Part shown: one piece after another, positions 50,201 through 57,889 of the stretch
Layout of the letters: each line of letters opens with the position of its first letter
Position numbering within the stretch: position 1 is the first letter of the stretch
Assembly (NCBI GenBank): GCA_008638375.1
Contig: CM018035.1
Span: 19,905,320-19,969,319 of the forward strand
Direction of reading: 5' to 3'
Origin: Nyssa sinensis
Taxonomy: Eukaryota > Streptophyta > Magnoliopsida > Cornales > Nyssaceae
Length of the DNA: 64,000 bases
Made by a program: the position numbers and the translations under genes
The notes under the pieces: model-generated
What the model was told of the DNA's origin: nothing
Database searches by the model: none
Seen by the model: only the letters and a program-made list of their open reading frames with translations

Positions 50201-53200
50201 TGCTGACGTTTTTTTTTTTTTATTGGTTCCTGTATTCCATTAGGCCCAAATTATGCTTGGAATGGTACAGCCCCCTCAAGTGGTATGCTTTTGATCTTGT
50301 GGAGATTGTCCCTTATTATTTACATTTATGCATCTGAATAAGTATTTATTTCAATCTCTGTTTAGATGCCGAACATTCAAGCTGGCAGTATCGCAGCATC
50401 CTCAGCAATCAGCGCAGCTATCTCAGCAGCCAAACAACCAGGGTGCTCAATCATTGCCAGGCCAAGTTAGCTTGCAGGACCAAACAAGTGCTCAATCATT
50501 GCCTGTAAGAAAGCCACAGCAAAACCAGCCTGTGATGCCAATCTCATCTGCTGCAGCTCCTCCTATCAACCTTCAGTCCCAGTCCTTGCCTTCGCATCCA
50601 TTACAGTCAGTACAGCAGCCTAAGGGACATCCTACTGCCCAAGCATCTCAAATGTCACTTCCACAATCCTCTCAAATTCCTAGTGTACCTCCACTTTCAC
50701 TTCATGCTGCATCACAGGCACTCTCACTTCTCCAACCCCCAATGCCCACTCCTTCCACACAGACGCAACAACCTCTACAAACAAGCGGCATTCTGCATCT
50801 GCCACTCCAACCCCCACTGCCACCACAACCCAGACCACCTTCAGTGCCATCTTTCCCTCACCAGCTTCACTCACAATTGGGGCCCAATGCAGGTTTCCAG
50901 CATTCTGGTGCACCTCAGCTGCATCATTCACAACCTATGTTTCATGTAAGCTGTGGAGTGAAGTTCATCTGTTAATTAATAAAACTTTTGACATATCACA
51001 TTTTCAGAATTACATTTTTATTTAATTATTCAGCTAGGTGCCAAACCTCCACCTAGCATGGGGCCTTCATTTCCTGCAGGGACAGCTACCACTTCCAAGC
51101 CAACTGCCACCTCAGTCACTGTATCAGGTATGCCTTTACTTTTTTATTATTATCTTTTTTCATTTTTAAATTGGATTTAGTGAATGTGACCATGCTAAGT
51201 TGCTATGGGTTCTTTCAGGGCTGGCTAGCCTAATGAATCCTGTAAGTTTGGTTGCTTTCACTTGGGTTTCTCATGGACTCATGAGCCTGTCCTTGAACTT
51301 GGGCTGCTTGGTAGGTGCTCAAGTCAGCCTGAATATGCCTTGCTTATGCTGAATTTGACTCGATGCTTTTTGTCTGCTCTAGATTGAAGTGCTTATTATA
51401 ATTTGCCAAGATTAATGGCTCCTATGCTATAACAATTTTGACTAGTCAATCGACTATGTTTGTTAAAATTGAATAATGTTTGATCCTTTTTCTATAGAAA
51501 AGTAGGTTGGGATATTTTTGTTATTACTATGATGAGGTTAACAATACATGTTCTGGAATAGGTTTTACTTAGGTTTCTACTTTCTTCTCTCCAGTGTTAA
51601 CACAAACTTCAGAAATTCAATCTTCATGGTAAAGCATATTTTCAATCGTATATTGGACATGCATATAAGTCATTACTAAGTGCTGTCTATGCCACTGTGG
51701 GGTCTTCAAATGGTAAGACTGGGTGTACAAACTTTCTCATAATTTGCATAAAGTGGCTACCCCCCAGATTTGAACCTGTCTTCTCCACTTGATAGCCTGA
51801 TCTTTTACCATTATACCAAGGCAGTGGCCCTTACGTGGTGGACATATAGACCATTAAGATCTTACAAACAAGAAGAGTTGTTAAGTTGCAAAGATGTATC
51901 CTCAATTTTTCAGTTGGTGAATGATTTTTGTTACAGGAAACAGAGGGATAGGGAAGCTTTTCTCTATCTGATTGTAGACATAAAAACAAAAGAAGTGTTA
52001 ATCAGAACTAAGAATTCCTTCTCGTTCTCTTTGGAAAAGCATGGTTGGCATAATAGAATCTAGATATATTTAGAATTATGAAGTAAGAACACACTGAACC
52101 ACAAATTCACCTCCCACGACCTGGCTGGCTTGGCATTGATTCAGCATTTTTTCTTTCTAGCTGGGATGCTGGTGATCATGCTGATGGGGAAGCTGTTATT
52201 TGTAAGCAATGAGTATGGTTTTAGGGGATAAAGTCGAAACTGTATGTGGGTCATGCACCTTATAATAAGCCCATTATCCCAATGATCAAGGAGAAGGTTG
52301 AATTGGATAAGTAAAGCCTTGACCCAGATAAAGTTGTGGTTTGTAGGCCTCTAAACGTAAGCCCACCCAAACTTTTAAGTATATCAGAGATTAAACAAAA
52401 AGGACATTGAGTGTCTTATCCCGAAGTCATTATTTCTCTACAACAAATGACTCATTCGAGCTTATCAATTCTCAAGAAGCAGAAACATTACTTTAGTAAA
52501 AGAAGATTCCAATTAATATGACAAGCTCCAAAAACACACCGATGTTATCGCTTACTGAGGTTATCACTTGCCGAGGTGTGAGGATGAATAACGAGGACCT
52601 CCAACGAGGTAATCCCTTCCTAATATGTAAAGCTCCAAATAAATCAAGCTCAAGGATTAAAATTTGGAGTCTTTTCCATCGAAAATGCCGAAATGTTTCC
52701 GTTTCTTGGTGAATCGAAATGAAACACTAGTGAAATACCTGAAATTTCCATGTTTCTATGGAAACAAAATTGTTTCCGTAGAAACATACTGAAACTAGTG
52801 GAAACATTTCTTTCGTATCAGCAATAATTCTATAAATTGGTAAAAAAAAATATCAATTTGTTTTTCAATGAAGAAGGAAATTGAAGGATTAAGACCCCAA
52901 ATTACAACAATATATTTTTATTTTTCAAAAACAATAGACAAAGAAAAGTAGTAGTGGAAATAAAATGTAGATAAACAATTTATTGTAAGACTTAGTTTTT
53001 AATTATAATAGGTTTAAATTGTTATTTTTTTTACTTATTATTGTATATGTAACTTCTGTTAGTTGTCCAATTCGTGGATATTATATAGTATATATCTATT
53101 ATGTTATGATATTGCTAATTTTTAATTAGTAAAGAGTTATTTAGTATTAATGTCTAATTGACATTTACTTTTTTTTTCTTTTCTATTTCATCCTAGCATC

Positions 53201-56200
53201 TTCTTGTATGGATGGACATGTACTCCTAAAACACATTCATATATTTTACTTTAGGGTAAATTACACTGACCTCCTTTAGGTTTATGAAAATTACATTGAC
53301 ATTTCCTGAGATTTCTGAAATTACATTGACTTTCCCTACTTTACCAGACAATATACATATACCTCCTTCCTGTCAATTTTCTTTTTCAAAATGACGAAGC
53401 TGCCCCTTTTATTTATTTATTTTTTTATTTTTCCAATTTGACCATTTTTTTCTAACTTTTTTGAAGATTTTTTTTTTATATTTTTATTTAAAAACAAATT
53501 TAAGGTAAATAGCTTATTTTTATTTTATATAAAAATAAATTTAAGGTTTCTATCATTATTTATTTGAAAAATGGGAAAAAAAATGGTCAAAATTTAAAAA
53601 GTTGAAAAAAAATAATATGAAAGGGGTAATTTTGTCATTTTGAAGAAAAAATTAACTAGAAGGAGGTATTTATATATTTTTAGGTAAAGCAAAGGAGGTC
53701 AGTGTAATTTTAAAAAACTTAGGGGAGGTCAGTGTAATTTACCCTCCACTCTATGTTTCTAAGTGTTTTTACACATTTTAATTTTTTTATTGTTTCTACT
53801 ATGTTTCCAAAATGTTTCTATTTTCTCGGTGACCAAAACAACACTATGAAACAAAATTTTGGTCCGTGATCAAGCTTTAATGGAATTATCATTGTTGCGA
53901 CCGAGGCGGTCATCCTACAAAAGGCATGCGACTTCGTATTGTTGTAGTCCCACGTCTATGGTTTACCTTAGCCTTGTGTTCGTGATATGTTATTGACCCG
54001 TAGTCATAGTTTAGTGTTGTATGTATTGGGTTATGGCCCAATTCGCGGTCATGATCAGCAGTATATCGCAAAATATTTTTAAATAATAAAATTTTTTGAA
54101 GTTTTAATTAGGATGCTAATATATCATTTTGAGTCAATATATTAAAAATAAAACATATATTTAATAAGTATGTGATATGTAAGGTAAAAAAATGTGGTCG
54201 CTAATAATAATATAAAGAACACTAATCACTACACTATATATAAAAATTAATTACATTAGTATAAATAAGGGTCAAATATGCATATATCATAAAGTTTGAA
54301 TATACATAATTCATTACACTAACAATGTAATACAACCAATTGTTCAATCAATTGAGTTCATATATGATACAAATTCAAAAGTATCGATATTTTCTCCATT
54401 TAAAATATATAGTTAATATTTACTTACAAGAATAGAAAAACGTAATTACTAAAAGGGTCGGCATTTACACAAAAAAAACAATTCATATGGGAAAAAATTA
54501 ATGGGTAAATGGTACTAGACATCACTAATTTCAATGAAATCAATATTAATGATTCTAATATAATATTATAATAATATTCAAGCTAATTATTAACCTTAAA
54601 CAATGAAATTAATATTAGTATAAACGCTTGTAAATTATTAAAACTAATTACTAGCTATAAAATTTGAACTATTGACTGTTAATGTGACAATTGATTTGTA
54701 ATTAGTTATAAATTATTAATTTTAGCCATATAATGATATGGTTGTTGTGTTTTTTAAGATTGGGAAATAATATTCTTTTCAACCAGAAGTATTTATTATA
54801 ACAAATAACCAAAACATGCCAACTTATGTTATTTTCAAGTCCAAAGCGATTTGTGTTATTTCACGAGATACGTTTGTTGTGTTCTTTACGATTGGAAAAC
54901 AATATTCTTTTCCACCAAAAGCATTTGTCATAACAAATAACAAAAACATATCAACTTATGTTATTTTTAAGTTCCAAACAATTTGTGATTTAAGTGATAT
55001 TTTGAGAATTCCAAATAAAAAAAAGGGGGATATTATGTGATATATCGCTATATATTACCGATATTATGTGAAATTTTATTCACACGGATATTTCGTATGT
55101 TATGACCGAATGCGCGACTATGGTTTAATACTATACATATTGGGTTATAGTCCCACTTGTGGTTATGGTTCAGCCCTAAGAAGCATGGATACCGCAGACA
55201 CGTCATTTTAAAAAAAAGTAAGATACGTGTATGTCCGGGACATGTTGAATATATATAATTTTTTTTTATATTTTTTATATGACCATATAAAAAAAACCTA
55301 ACGTTATTCAATTAAAATTAACATAAAAATACACAATTCACAAAAAGATTATTAAAATATTAAATAACAAAATCATTAAATAAAAATTCAAGAACTTCTT
55401 CATTTAATCATCAATATCTAGGATTCAAGTTCCCAAACAAATTTACTAACTATTGCATAAACATAAATATGTGTATGTATGTATGTGTAACCAAAAAAGA
55501 ACTAAGGACTAAGGAGAGAAGAAGATAAAAAGGAAAAAAATCCAAACAAAAAGAAGAAGAAAATAAAATAGTAAAGTGTCCATAACGTGTCCGAAATTCA
55601 GAAAAAATAAGAAAATTTGGACACTTTTTTTCGAGTGTCCGACACGTGTCCAGAAAGTATCTGAGAGTGTTGGTGTCCGACATATGTCTGACACGGACAC
55701 GTGGACTAAAATTGAAGTGTCCGTGCTTTATAGTTTCAGCCCTTCACGTACTAGGTTATGGTCCAATGCGAAGCTATGGTATAGTACTACTAGTATTAGG
55801 TTATAGTTCCATTTGTGATCATGTTTCAATACTTTATGTGTTGGGTTATAACCCAATGACGAGGTACAAGTGTGTTGTGCCTCAGTCTTGGGTCTCAGGT
55901 TCAGTACTATACAAATTGGGTCCTGTGACTATGGTTTGGTGTCAACTGTAATGCACCAAGTTTGTAGTCCTATTCGGGAAAGAGGGATGTGTAGCTTGGA
56001 AGATTATGGTAGAGGCTTAGTACAACTTGGGGCAGGGCCGGCTCAAGACAATTGGAGGCCTAAAGCAACCCCTTCAAATGATATTTTTTTAAAAATTTAA
56101 TAATAATATTAAAAAAAAAATTAATATTAATATATATAATAAATATATAATATATAAAAATATTTTTAATGCTTTGTTTCATATATATACATACATATTT

Positions 56201-57829
56201 TTGTAATATAAAAGTATAATAGTGTTTAATAGGAGAATGTATATGTTGAATAAAATTCTAATAATAGAGTTCTTATATAATCCAAAAATTGAGCAATTCT
56301 AGTACAATCTATAAAATATAAATCAGGCAATACAAAATAACTATTCAAGTCTCTCTTTTTTTTTTTAAATATAAATAGATAGCAATAAAAAATAAAAAAA
56401 AAAACTATAGAATAAAGCTCTTTTAATATAATTAAATTTTTTTTAGAGTCTTTATGGGGCCTTATTGGTAGAATTAGAATTCTATTGAATTTAGACTTTT
56501 AGTTTGGATTATACTATAAAATATAAAATTTGAAGCCTTATTTGTGGGACTTCTATTGAATTTAGACTTTTAATTTGAATTATATTATAAAACATAAAAT
56601 TTGGCGCTTTTTTTATAAGTGGGGCTTAAAGAAATTGCTTTGTTGGATTAATGCATGAGCCGTCCCTGGCTTGGGGTGAAACTTCATGATTATACTAGAA
56701 CCTTCTGAATTGTACCTTGACTAATTAATGGATATTGTCATGTCATCGGTGATTATGTGAAACCCTAAACAGATTTTTGCTTGTTGTCTGGCCTATGAGA
56801 GGATGCCATGACCTTATGGTCAAGACAGAATTCTCTTGATGTAGTCTAACCACTTGTTTTTCACTCTTATTAGCCTACTTTGCCATTCTCCATTTTTTCC
56901 TCTCAATTCTAATTCCACTCGATTACAGCCATTATTTGGGCAGTAGGTGCTAACTTCAAATCCCCAATATCTACATTATTTTCCCTATGCGTCACCTCCT
57001 CTCTCAATGCTGATAAAATAGTCTGCTGTGACTTTCAGTTGCTTGTTCTGGAATTTGACTTTGTTTGCTCGATTCATTAGGCAACTTTGTCCAAAAGACA
57101 ATTTGATTGCTACTACATTTGGATTTCTGGTTTGAAAATGACTATGGATGATACTTTATGAATAAATAAATCTACTCAAAAAAAGAAGTGGTCAAATGAG
57201 TTCTTTGACCTCCAGATCTGTTTTTGCTGCTCTTATTCATATTTGCAAATTTTGGGGTTTTGATGGGTGGGTTTGAGATGTGATCAATGGAGAGCTTTAT
57301 TTGGTGTACTCAATTCAGTCATGGGAGAAATTAGCCCATGGTTTTTGTGTTGTGCCAAGCCTTTTTCTGGCTTGGACTTTCCTTTTTTAGCTTCAGCGTA
57401 ATCAAAGGCGAAAGGCTCCCTCAAGGGAGTAAGGTCCTACATTACTCGAAAAGTGAAACGACAAAAAAGGGCTAGCCTGAGTGCAACAAGGCGCTAACTT
57501 ATAAAAATAATAGAAAATATATTACATATCAAAAGTTCATTTTGTTCTAAATTATTCCTAGAACAAACAAGAGTCCAAGTTCAATAACTGGACCAAATAT
57601 AACATGTGAAATAAAATATAAAATTTGAAAATTGATTAAAAAATAGAATAGAAAACAAAATATGAAAAAAAAAGTGAAAGTGACCAAGAAAGATATAGAG
57701 CTCAAAAATGTTGTGCATATAATTTGATAAATTGGGAAATTTTGGAGGAAAAAAATTGAAGACAGTGATTTTGGTTCGCAACAGAGAAATCTCCAATGAA
57801 TTAAGAGAAAAAGGTAACAGAGCCATAAG

Positions 57830-57889
<60 letters not shown>

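Noticed and set aside
55576..56100. Overlapping plus-strand open frames of 76-101 codons
   Set aside because: They span MITE copy C, the 45-bp minisatellite and the start of another MITE; they are open only because of repeat composition.
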